Assembly: GCF_900095795.1 (NCBI RefSeq)
Contig: NZ_LT608328.1
Location: 1,295,001 to 1,359,000 of the forward strand
From: Petrimonas mucosa
Lineage (GTDB): Bacteria > Bacteroidota > Bacteroidia > Bacteroidales > Dysgonomonadaceae
Length of the DNA: 64,000 nt
Direction: 5' to 3'
The first letter of the stretch is position 1, and each line of letters begins with the position of its first letter. Positions 9,184-17,462 of the stretch are shown here, one piece after another. The notes beneath the pieces were generated by a model that saw only the letters and a program-made list of their open reading frames with translations, did no database searches and was not told the DNA's origin. The position numbers and the translations under genes are program-made.

Positions 9184-10613
9184 CAGTATCAACCGACTAA
9201 AATCAAAATCAATCGGTTCTTATTTTTAAACACCTGACAAGTAAACCATTAAAGCTCCTGTCTTTCATTTCCAAAAAGTGCTCCCCCCCTCAAAACAGTG
9301 ATAATTGGGCGGCCGTGGGACTTTTATTGCGACTTTTCAGTCGTCTGGGATAAGTGCGCCTGCCTTCGGTCACCACCCACGTCAAATCCAGATGGCTTAT
9401 CAAATGCATCCTCAACAACGCGGCTATGGTTGAAAACGCCTTTTCGCTTTCCGACTTGGTCTGAATCACCTGTAAAAGCAAATACGCGATCAGGGTACAC
9501 CATACTTGGGTCTTTATCCCGTTTCGATAGACCACCTATTTTTATAAATCAAGGCAACTTCCTCGTCTGTTATTTCCCAATTATTGGTGATGAACTTGTA
9601 TTTACGCCCCTGTTCATCCCTGTACCAAACTAAACGAAGGCATAATGTCCTCGTCTGTCTGACTTTCTTCCTTTTTTTCTTGCCTTCGGTCCCCGTCTCG
9701 ACCTTCTCGATATATTGAACGTGGATATGTTCCACCTTGTAAACGGCATGTTCCCCTTTTTCCAGCTTCTTCTCGTGAAGGACTTCCTGAACCTCGTACC
9801 TTGCATTGTCTTTCAGCCGACAAACGAAATTCACGCCTTGTCGCGTCCATTTGGCGAACTGCAGGTAGTAATTGTATGCCTTGTCGAAGACCACCATGCT
9901 GCCTTCACTTAAATTCAGGTATTGCAAGAAGTTCTTGTCGTGCATTTTCGCCTCGCTTATCTTCACGAATCGCGGCGTGTCAGCATGGACGTCGGTCAGC
10001 ATGTGGACTTTCAGGCCGCCTTTCTTTTTCCCGTCGCCTTTAGGGTTCCGGCCCACGCCTTTCATCACGTCGAAAAACAGCGTCACCGTACTCGAATCAA
10101 AGGCATAGAACTCCTCGAAACTGACACCCTGCTTCCGGCCCTTTTTTTGCGGCTGACCGACAAAAGCGGGGAAAAATGGGCGATCAGTGCAAAGTAGAAC
10201 AGACGGAACAGCTCCTCGTCCCTGTCACGCAATGCATCTCCGGCAGTGCTTTTTGCAGGCGAACTCTCCATGCCCAGGTAATTCAACTTGCCACCCAAGG
10301 CACGCATGCCGTCACAGACTTCACCCATCGAGTCGCAACGGGAAAAAATGCCAAAGAGCATCACGATCAATTGATCCCAGGAAAAAAACGCCTTGTAATA
10401 TTTATCACTGCCGAGCCTTATTACCAGCTCATCGAACTTTTCCCTCGGGAGAATATTCACTATTTGTCTTAAGATCGGCTGACCGACAAATTTATTTTCG
10501 CTAACTTTGCCCATGGTTGGAAATTTAGTTTTTGACAATCCAAATTTACAACTTAGGGACGAGACTTCGGTTAAGTCCCTATATTTTCTTCATTTTTTAG
10601 TCGGTCAGTACTG
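9184..10613 (-). mobile_element. Complete IS4-family copy (1430 bp)
   Basis: Both terminal repeats are present: RE at 9184 and LE ending at 10613. Transcription of its transposase is leftward. The LE abuts the outer target duplication (10614-10622), while the RE abuts the inverted inner target (9175-9183). The two ends of this copy therefore have different neighbouring target sequences, the mark of a later inversion and not of simple insertion. Confidence 0.87.
9290..10514 (-). pseudogene. IS4-family transposase, frameshifted and internally deleted
   Basis: Same protein as the plus-strand copy, starting at ATG 10514. A T7 tract at 10142-10148 (A7 on the coding strand, versus A8 in the other copy) shifts the frame at SVSRKK, splitting it into an N-terminal piece and a piece from about 10086 to 9514. 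The second piece reaches YKNRWSIETG, with the catalytic Glu region, then meets TAA. The C-terminal sequence GIKTQVWCTLIAYLL continues in another frame to 9290. Compared with the usual IS4 arrangement, about 20 residues including the Lys of the Y-x2-R-x3-E-x6-K motif seem to be missing. The same junction is in the partial copy near 8073-8085. Confidence 0.85.
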
Positions 10614-11785
10614 ATTTTTTTTATCTTTTCGCTCAATTCCCTATCCGTTACCGGATCTATCCCGCATATCCGCTGCAAGGCGTGGTTGACTCCCCCGGCT
10701 AATTCTCTTTCAAAGATAAGATCTTGTGCCGACCTGTTGCCGTTTTCGTCAGTCGCCTTGAAAAAGAAGGCATACGCCATCGCTTCCAGGATTTTGTCAT
10801 GGGGCATTCCCAATGAGATGGCCACCCTGATAACCCCCATAAACCGGTCGTCGGGTCCCAGTTTTCTGGGAATATCCTGACCGATTCTGAAGAGGGTGTC
10901 CCTCAATGCCCGGTTCCTGAATCTACATAGCAGATCCTCGATATGGTCCGACAAATCCTCTGTCGTAAAATCATCCGGATAGAGCTTCAGGAGAATTGCG
11001 GCCGATTGCAACATCACCTCCCTGGTGAATTGCAACACCTCCTGGTCGTCCAGCACCTCGTAGAGATAGATTGCGTCGGGATGGCTGTAATATCCGTAAT
11101 AGGCTGCGGCGGCATGACCCAGGTTGTGGATAAAAGCCTTCCGGTCTACCCAAGCCTTGATGTTATCCTTCGGGGCCAAGCCTGCAACATCGGGCAGTTC
11201 GTTTCTGAATCCCTGCCTGTCCACGATCAGCAGGTTGTACGGTTCGGCAAAGACCGTCAGCGGATCTTTCTCCAACTCGGCCACGGAGATGATGGGAACC
11301 ATCTTGCCGATACTGGTTTCGATCAGTCCGACATATTCGTCCAACGGAAAATTTTCCGGAACTCCCCTCTTGAGTTCATTGCGGAGAAATTGATCGGCAG
11401 AACGCATGTTCTCTGCAAGGATGATATCGAGTGGACCCCTCGCCGGATCGCAAAAGCGCCTAGTCAACCCCTCGACAAGTGATGGGACAATCTTCAACAG
11501 TGCATTCTTCCCGACCGATACGGCCATGATGGTGGCTTTTCTCACCTCTTCGGCCACGGCCTCCCTGTCGGCCGCATCAACAGCCCTTACGTTGGGTACA
11601 ACTATCTGCTCCTCGCTCTCTCCCTTGACCACCACCTTGTATGATCCCTCCCGGTTCAGCAGATCGACAAGCTTTTTGTCGATATCGGAGAAGACCACTT
11701 CATATCCCGACATGCCGAAGAGCTGTCCGATCAGGGATCGGCCTATCTTTCCGGCACCAACAATCAGGATCGATCTCTTCTCCAT
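10571..11785 (-). CDS. Mannitol-1-phosphate 5-dehydrogenase-like oxidoreductase with IS-derived C-terminal tail
   Basis: 404 residues with an N-terminal Rossmann fold (VGAGKIGRSLIGQ, residues 8-20) and the mannitol-dehydrogenase family C-domain containing KAFIHNLGHAAAAYYGY, which carries the expected catalytic Lys and His/Asn positions. Such enzymes interconvert a ketose (phosphate) and a hexitol (phosphate) with NAD(H). The last 14 residues (ISTDRLKNEENIGT) and the stop are encoded by the left end of the IS. Joining the flanks across the 9-bp target duplication gives an original ending KIKKMIIDRQ and a TGA overlapping the GH92-fusion ATG. The native protein would be 396 residues, so activity is probably intact. 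It follows the PfkB kinase gene by 10 bp. Confidence 0.8.
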   Translation of the reverse strand: MEKRSILIVGAGKIGRSLIGQLFGMSGYEVVFSDIDKKLVDLLNREGSYKVVVKGESEEQIVVPNVRAVDAADREAVAEEVRKATIMAVSVGKNALLKIVPSLVEGLTRRFCDPARGPLDIILAENMRSADQFLRNELKRGVPENFPLDEYVGLIETSIGKMVPIISVAELEKDPLTVFAEPYNLLIVDRQGFRNELPDVAGLAPKDNIKAWVDRKAFIHNLGHAAAAYYGYYSHPDAIYLYEVLDDQEVLQFTREVMLQSAAILLKLYPDDFTTEDLSDHIEDLLCRFRNRALRDTLFRIGQDIPRKLGPDDRFMGVIRVAISLGMPHDKILEAMAYAFFFKATDENGNRSAQDLIFERELAGGVNHALQRICGIDPVTDRELSEKIKKISTDRLKNEENIGT

Positions 11786-11795
11786 GGTTATACGG

Positions 11796-12986
11796 TTAGC
11801 CTGTCTCTCTCTTGTAATCGTTGAGGATCGGTTCGATGCAACTCAATTTTTCACCCGGGTATCTCTCGAAAAAGGTGCCACCAATATAGAGGCAGGCGTG
11901 ACCGCCTGAAACAATACCCAATGAAGTGGCCTGTTTCAGATCTATCCTTTCTTTTCCTTCGGCGAGTTGGAACATCAGTGAACCGATTACCCCGCCAACG
12001 AAATTATCGCCGCAACCGGTCGTGTCGCCCCGATAATGCTCCTGCCGTATTTTCTCCAGGATTGTGCCGGAGACGGGCAGCTCCCCGGGTCCAGTTTTGC
12101 CGAACAACTTACTGTCCGCATAAAACATCACGGGCTTTGCTCCATTTGTAATTATGGCAGCACCACTCCCTTTTGCGATAAAGAACTGCATCGCTTTTTC
12201 GATGGTGTTCTCTCCGCTCAACCGCAACGCCTCGTCTTTGTCGGTAATCAGCAGATCGATATTCCGATAGCTTTCGTCATCTTTTCCCAGGGGCCACCTC
12301 TTTTTAGGGTTTTTACGCTCGTTAATAAAGTCAAATACGGTGTTCACCAGTGTGATGCAACCGTTTTCCTTCGCCCGCAGGAGCAGCTCGCCCAACTGAT
12401 CGTGAAGTTGAGGGACCAAGGCCGTGCCGCCGAATACAACCAGATCAGACTGGAAGAAATCGTCATCCAGATTGTCGGGAGAGTAGTCCCATGCCGAACC
12501 GATGGAATTGATGAATACCCTCTCTCCATGTCCGTTATCGTAAGTGGGGTCGGAGAGGACATCGGTGGAGGGGGTGAGGTCTCCAATCTGTTTGAAATGG
12601 CTGATCTCAACCGGCAATTTCTGCAGGCTCGATAGCAGGAACTTGCCGGTCTCGTCAGATCCGTGACATCCGTAGAACCTGACCTCCCGCTCCAGTCCGT
12701 ACGTGATCTGGGCCGCATGGATAAGGGAAACGATAGATGGACCGCCAATGTTGACCTTATCCGGCTTCCTTCCCTCTGTCAGCTCGTCGAGGGCAACCCG
12801 AACCTCTTTTTTTACAAACTCCTCGAACTCCTCCCTCAATACCAGGTGTCCGGGACTCAAGCCTCCGTCGCCTGCTCTTCGGCAAGAGCAGGAACGGAAG
12901 GCCTCGGAGTGGAACGAGACGTTGTTGTAGAGTCTGTCCACCAGGCAACATCCTGTGCCGGATACCACGATTCTCTTTTTTCCCAT
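11796..12986 (-). CDS. PfkB-family sugar kinase
   Basis: 396 residues with the ribokinase/PfkB fold. The C-terminal signature GDTTGCGDNFVGG provides the catalytic Asp and anion hole, and the N-terminal NIGGPS region matches substrate binding. The protein is longer than fructokinases (~300 residues) because of an N-terminal insert with several Cys and Arg after residue 28. The gene lies 11 bp after an aldose isomerase gene and 10 bp before a hexitol-phosphate dehydrogenase-like gene in a mannosidase operon. Phosphorylation of fructose formed from mannose is the likely role, but the substrate is inferred only from context. Confidence 0.78.
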   Translation of the reverse strand: MGKKRIVVSGTGCCLVDRLYNNVSFHSEAFRSCSCRRAGDGGLSPGHLVLREEFEEFVKKEVRVALDELTEGRKPDKVNIGGPSIVSLIHAAQITYGLEREVRFYGCHGSDETGKFLLSSLQKLPVEISHFKQIGDLTPSTDVLSDPTYDNGHGERVFINSIGSAWDYSPDNLDDDFFQSDLVVFGGTALVPQLHDQLGELLLRAKENGCITLVNTVFDFINERKNPKKRWPLGKDDESYRNIDLLITDKDEALRLSGENTIEKAMQFFIAKGSGAAIITNGAKPVMFYADSKLFGKTGPGELPVSGTILEKIRQEHYRGDTTGCGDNFVGGVIGSLMFQLAEGKERIDLKQATSLGIVSGGHACLYIGGTFFERYPGEKLSCIEPILNDYKRETG

Positions 12987-12997
12987 GCCACTATCCG

Positions 12998-13675
12998 TTA
13001 AGAGAGAAAGGTGCTGTAATCGTTAACCAGAAGATAGAGTGGCGCCTCGTCTTCGACGATGGTGGGAAATCTTCCGATCGTTTCGAAAAAGCAGTTGTCC
13101 GCCGAATCGTCGTTTACAGAACTTACCTCACCCACAAGAACTTTCCCTTTTCCAGGTTGACCATAAAAACGGTGGTACATACCCTGTTCAAGGGTGATAC
13201 TCTCCCCTGGCAACAGGATCACTTTTCCGCCTGCTTTGACTCTCCCTTTTATGCCATCTTTTGTAAAGTGAACATCCGTCGTGTCGAGCCGGTTGTCGGG
13301 CGTGGAGTTGTAGAGTTCGATGATCAGGTTTCCTCCGCCCCGGTTGATGATATCCTCCATTTTTGTCCAATGGTAGTGCATCGGTGTCTCCTGGTTCTCT
13401 TCCACGATCATCACTTTTTCGGCATACGGTTTATTGCCGGCACCGGGTTTCCCGTTCCTGATGGTAAAGAGGAACAACCCCCGGCGGCGAAAATCTCCCG
13501 ATCCGAAGTCGGTGATGTCCCATCCGAGCATGCTGGAGATGACCTCCTCCGCATTGTCTCTGTTTTCCCGCCACTCCTGCATCGACCAGTAGGCCCAGGG
13601 GGGAAGGAGAAAACTTCTCTCGCGCAGAAACGCTTTTGCCTCGCGCAGAATCTGATTTATTTCACTTCGTTTCAT
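12998..13675 (-). CDS. D-lyxose/D-mannose isomerase-like cupin
   Basis: 225 residues, close to characterised D-lyxose ketol-isomerases (~227). The metal-binding cupin motif is MHYHWTKMEDIINRGGG (around residue 100), with a third His in GMYHRFYG. Known members interconvert D-lyxose/D-xylulose and D-mannose/D-fructose using a divalent metal. In an operon of alpha-mannosidases, conversion of released mannose to fructose is the natural reading. There is no signal peptide, so it is cytoplasmic. Confidence 0.83.
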   Translation of the reverse strand: MKRSEINQILREAKAFLRERSFLLPPWAYWSMQEWRENRDNAEEVISSMLGWDITDFGSGDFRRRGLFLFTIRNGKPGAGNKPYAEKVMIVEENQETPMHYHWTKMEDIINRGGGNLIIELYNSTPDNRLDTTDVHFTKDGIKGRVKAGGKVILLPGESITLEQGMYHRFYGQPGKGKVLVGEVSSVNDDSADNCFFETIGRFPTIVEDEAPLYLLVNDYSTFLS

Positions 13676-13712
13676 ACCTGTATAATTAAATTGTCAACTC
13701 TTTGTCACAGTG

Positions 13713-14735
13713 TCACGGCATGAGTTGCCCGGCGTTCAGGCAGTTTTCACTGAGCCTGAACCGGATCTGCCGGTCGCTCCTCCCTCTTTCCCCGATAATC
13801 AGGGCGGAGTTCTCCAGCCGGATAGTTTCAACTCCCTTGTAATCGTTCGGAATCGTGGCCAGGAAAGCGATAAACCTCTTCTCGACCGTTTCCCCGGCAT
13901 CGATAAAATCGTAGAGATTCCGGTTGAAAATCTTCCCCTTCCTTGCCACTACCGGAAACGGTTCGTGCAGTCCGGTGGTACCGAACTCCATGCCGAATGC
14001 TGTCGGCACGCAGTTCTTCATGGAACGCCAGAAGTTGATCCAGGGATAATCCCCGGTCCTCCAGAGGTAACCCACCATCAGTTCCAGATGCGGATTGAGA
14101 GCGGTGACCCATCCATACTTCTCCCGCCGGTTGTAGACGAATGACGAGACCCTGGGCCATGGATCCTCAATTTGACGCAGGTTCACCCTCTTTCCATTGT
14201 GGATGGCTTCGGGCCAATGGAGCACCGGCTTCTCCTGGTGTAAACTGCCATCCTCCTTGTCTTCATACCCCTTTTCGGTATTGTTGTCGATCAACGTTCC
14301 CTTGTCGAGAAAAGGTGGTGCGAGAGTGACATGTTGAACGATATTGAACATCCGTCCATAGCTGTTGAGGTTCCTTATCTTTTCCGAAACGACAAAGAGG
14401 GGCTCCCCGGAAGGAAGAGTGACCTGTCGGGTCAGTTCAAGTTTTCCCATCGGCAGGCTGCAGCGCATAACGCAGCTACTCCCGGAGAGGTCACTCAATT
14501 GCCAATGCTGACTGTTTACCTCTCCATGGTGATGAAACCCTTCTCGCCGCTCGCCCTCTGATGGCGGTCCCCATCTGTCGAAACAGAGGAAGTGTCCCCT
14601 GAACGGAGGGTTTGTCTCATCCTCCAAGCTCCAGTTGATGGGATTCAGCAATCCTCCTTTCAGGTGAAAGTCGGTATAGGCACCGCCTATCAGCGCGATC
14701 TTCAGGGATATTTTATCGTTTTCCAGCAGAATCAT
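13713..14735 (-). CDS. Galactose-mutarotase-like protein (aldose 1-epimerase superfamily fold)
   Basis: 340 residues without a signal peptide. Features fit the mutarotase-like beta-sandwich: a Trp/Gly-rich N-terminal half (FRGHFLCFDRWGPP, GFHHHGEVN), a central His in NIVQHVTLAPPF, and a late acidic segment. It sits between the GH38 and isomerase genes (30 bp and 37 bp gaps), so anomer interconversion of released sugar, or a structural role, is plausible. The family is called by fold-like pattern only and no specific epimerase motif is certain. Confidence 0.6.
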   Translation of the reverse strand: MILLENDKISLKIALIGGAYTDFHLKGGLLNPINWSLEDETNPPFRGHFLCFDRWGPPSEGERREGFHHHGEVNSQHWQLSDLSGSSCVMRCSLPMGKLELTRQVTLPSGEPLFVVSEKIRNLNSYGRMFNIVQHVTLAPPFLDKGTLIDNNTEKGYEDKEDGSLHQEKPVLHWPEAIHNGKRVNLRQIEDPWPRVSSFVYNRREKYGWVTALNPHLELMVGYLWRTGDYPWINFWRSMKNCVPTAFGMEFGTTGLHEPFPVVARKGKIFNRNLYDFIDAGETVEKRFIAFLATIPNDYKGVETIRLENSALIIGERGRSDRQIRFRLSENCLNAGQLMP

Positions 14736-14765
14736 GAGCAGTAAAGCTTGGTGTGGGCAAACCTG

Positions 14766-17426
14766 CTATCGTGGCCTGATGCCGATAGTGGCTATTTCGT
14801 GGGGCTTCAGCCCTACTGTAAAGGCGGAGCCTTTCGAAACAGGTGCTGCTGCTCCCTGGAGGGGCATCTCTATCAGGTTGAGCCTGCGTACTGCTGTTGC
14901 CGCTACGGGCAGTTGGACCGTAACGGATGTTGCTCTCCCTTCAGTTTCTACCAGTCTGACTATCAACTCGTCACCCTCTTCTGATTGTTTGATGCCCGTT
15001 ATGGCCACGTTGGATTCGCTTACCGAGAAGAACGACTGCTCTTCGGGCTGGGTGGCATGGTCTCTTCCCAAAGCCAGCGATGGCGGTTCTGCTGCCAGCA
15101 CGGGAACATTGTAGTCGTCTCCTTCCATCCATACCCCACTCTTCCAATCTCCCACGTGAGGAAAGAGGGCATACCGGATGACAAACTTGCCGAGGTTGGG
15201 ATAGATGTCGGGACTTCCTGCAGCCCTCATCAGCGTCAATCGCAGCTCCCCGTCGTGGTAGGAGTGTCCATACTTGGTCTTGTTGAGGAGGGCGATGCCG
15301 CTCTCTCCGTCGGTCACGTCCACCCATTTCTGTGCAGGCACCTCCTGTCCGTCGCCCTTTTCGGGCTCAACACCGTAAACATTCGACTGCGAGGTGAGGT
15401 GCTTGGGTACTGCGCCACCACGAAAACTGCCATTTGCCGGTCTCTCGACCACATCGAACGGTACCTGGCAGAAGAGTCTGGGTGCATCGAATGCCAATGG
15501 AAAGTGTGCCCTCAGCATGGGGGAGTCGGTTGAATCGGTCCCGGTTTCGAGCCAGTGCACCTCCATCTCGTATTCGATTCTCGGATATGAACGGTAGATG
15601 TAGGTTCTTTCGGTAAAGCTCGATTTTCCCCAATGTTTGACAGTTTCGATACATGCCCTTACTGGCCCGTTTTCCACTATCTTCACGCTTTTGATCTCGT
15701 TGACCTCCTCTTTGCCGACGATCCTGTTCAGTGTCCAGGACTTCATTCCCCCTTTCTTGTCTTCAAGGTAGAGCATGAGGCGGTTCAACTCTTTCCCCTC
15801 CTGTACATACTCCTTGCCAGACCGCTTGTCGTACAATCCGGTGATGGCTCCGGTTTTCATGTTCACCTTCACGGTGAAGAGATCGGTTTCGAACCTCTCC
15901 TCCTTGAACGGGATCGGTTCATTGAATGTTCCTGGCCGGGTCATGTCCACATAGAAGGTCTTGTATCCCATGGCCGGCATTTCGTCGACAACGAATTGCA
16001 CCTTAGAGGTGAATCCAGGAGGGGTCACTTTCGACCAGACAATTTGTGCGGGATAGGTTTTTCCAGTGGCATCGCGAACCAAGACAGTCGGGTACTCTCC
16101 CTGTCCCTTGTCGATGGGAGAGATGTTTTTTGATCCGTAGTAGTCTCCCCATCCGGTAGATTTTACCGAGACCGGCTGTTGATGGGAGTATACACTTGCT
16201 TCAACGATCGCTTTGCGGGAAAATGGCTGCAGGTTGAATGCCACCACCGGTTGTCCCATATTGGTCTGAAACTTTATCTCATCGGCCATTTTCCTGAATG
16301 CGTTGTCTCTCAACTCAGTCGATTTCCGCAAGTTTTCGGTGTAGCGGGCAATCGCCTCCTTGTTGGCCTCATTGATGGCCGAACCGGGGAGAATGTCGTG
16401 AAACTGGTTGAATGTTTGTGTTATCCAGAGGTCGCGGATCTCGTCGGCCGGATAGCTATCTCCCTTCAGCCAACGAAGCGTATTGAAGAATTCGTTGCTG
16501 TAGAGCATATTCTCGTTGTCGCGATTCCCCGATTTTATCTCCGATACGGTGGTGTAACACCCTTCAAAGATAAACTGCATCTCACCGTGGTGTACAGGTT
16601 TCTCTTTGGCTTCAACGGTGCTCTTCTCAAAGAAATCCCTTGCCGTCGTGAACTTGACTGCCGGATAGTCATCCATCCTGTCCAGCTGGTGGACCATCTC
16701 GATATTCTCACGGGTGGGACCTCCGCCGTGATCTCCCACGCCGGTGATCTGCAGGATCCTGCCTCCTTTTGGGGCGAATCTGGCAAGCTCATCCTTCAGA
16801 TTCAGGGTGATGTCGCCGTTATATGTGTCGTTGCCATAGCAGAGCACCCTCGACCGGTCGCTCCCCTCCCACCAGAAGGTTCCAATATGGGGTTTGCATC
16901 GGTGAAAATAGAAATAGTCGCATCCTGCCAGTTTCAGGATCTGGGGCATCTGCGACACATGTCCGAAATTATCGGGCAGCCAGCCAACGTTCGCCGTCTT
17001 TCCAAAATGTTTCCGGAAGTAGCGTTGCCCCAGCAGGAAGGAACGGGTGATCGCCTCACCGGAGGAGAGGTTGGCATCACCCTCTGTCCACATCCCCCCA
17101 ACCGGTTCGAAGCGTCCCTCTTTCACATATTTTTTCACCTCTTCAAATAATGGAGGGTCTACCGCTTCCACAAACCTGTAGACGGCAGCCTGGCTCTGAA
17201 CCATGGTATAATCGGGAAATTCCTTCATAAAGGCTACGGCTTGACGGAGATTGTCGTTACACATTTTCATGGTTTCGGAGTATGTCCATAACCAGTTCAT
17301 ATCCATATGGGCATGTCCCACAACATGGATGGAGTCTCCCTTTTGTGGCCCGGCAGGTTGGTCGGATCGCTGAAAAGAGGAGAGGCCCAGCCATACAACA
17401 GAGAGGATAAGAAGAGCTGTTTTCAT
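14766..17426 (-). CDS. GH38 alpha-mannosidase
   Basis: 886 residues with an N-terminal signal peptide. The GH38 zinc and nucleophile motifs are all visible: GHAHMDMNWLW near residue 37 (His and Asp ligands), WLPDNFGHVSQMPQI near residue 148 (nucleophile Asp), and VGDHGGGPT (His ligand) near 228. The C-terminal part is the mannosidase beta-domain region. GH38 enzymes release alpha-linked mannose by a retaining mechanism; the signal peptide places this one in the periplasm. It lies in the mannoside operon, 36 bp after the second GH38 gene. Confidence 0.93.
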   Translation of the reverse strand: MKTALLILSVVWLGLSSFQRSDQPAGPQKGDSIHVVGHAHMDMNWLWTYSETMKMCNDNLRQAVAFMKEFPDYTMVQSQAAVYRFVEAVDPPLFEEVKKYVKEGRFEPVGGMWTEGDANLSSGEAITRSFLLGQRYFRKHFGKTANVGWLPDNFGHVSQMPQILKLAGCDYFYFHRCKPHIGTFWWEGSDRSRVLCYGNDTYNGDITLNLKDELARFAPKGGRILQITGVGDHGGGPTRENIEMVHQLDRMDDYPAVKFTTARDFFEKSTVEAKEKPVHHGEMQFIFEGCYTTVSEIKSGNRDNENMLYSNEFFNTLRWLKGDSYPADEIRDLWITQTFNQFHDILPGSAINEANKEAIARYTENLRKSTELRDNAFRKMADEIKFQTNMGQPVVAFNLQPFSRKAIVEASVYSHQQPVSVKSTGWGDYYGSKNISPIDKGQGEYPTVLVRDATGKTYPAQIVWSKVTPPGFTSKVQFVVDEMPAMGYKTFYVDMTRPGTFNEPIPFKEERFETDLFTVKVNMKTGAITGLYDKRSGKEYVQEGKELNRLMLYLEDKKGGMKSWTLNRIVGKEEVNEIKSVKIVENGPVRACIETVKHWGKSSFTERTYIYRSYPRIEYEMEVHWLETGTDSTDSPMLRAHFPLAFDAPRLFCQVPFDVVERPANGSFRGGAVPKHLTSQSNVYGVEPEKGDGQEVPAQKWVDVTDGESGIALLNKTKYGHSYHDGELRLTLMRAAGSPDIYPNLGKFVIRYALFPHVGDWKSGVWMEGDDYNVPVLAAEPPSLALGRDHATQPEEQSFFSVSESNVAITGIKQSEEGDELIVRLVETEGRATSVTVQLPVAATAVRRLNLIEMPLQGAAAPVSKGSAFTVGLKPHEIATIGIRPR

Positions 17427-17462
17427 CGTGCTTGTTCTTTTAATGGTCCGGTCTTGAATAGA

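Larger units (their letters stand above)
7742..10613. mobile_element. Nested and inverted pair of IS4-family insertion sequences with 9-bp target duplications
   Basis: The whole 2872-bp block is flanked by a direct repeat ATTTTTTTT (7733-7741 and 10614-10622), a 9-bp target duplication. The ends read CAGTATCAACCGACTAAAA (right end, RE) and, inverted, CAGTACTGACCGACTAAAA (left end, LE), which are 19-bp terminal repeats with three mismatches. Inside are an RE half (7742-8108), an LE half in opposite orientation (8109-9183) and a complete minus-strand copy (9184-10613). The inner 9-bp target TTTTATAAA occurs at 8100-8108 and inverted at 9175-9183. The simplest history is one IS inserting into a sister copy in opposite orientation, then recombination between the ~1.07-kb inverted repeats flipping the middle. 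Confidence 0.88.

Noticed and set aside
10083-10148. Programmed ribosomal frameshifting in the transposase at the A7 tract
   Set aside because: The sister copy has A8 and reads straight through in one frame, so loss of one A is a mutation (or read error), not a designed shift.
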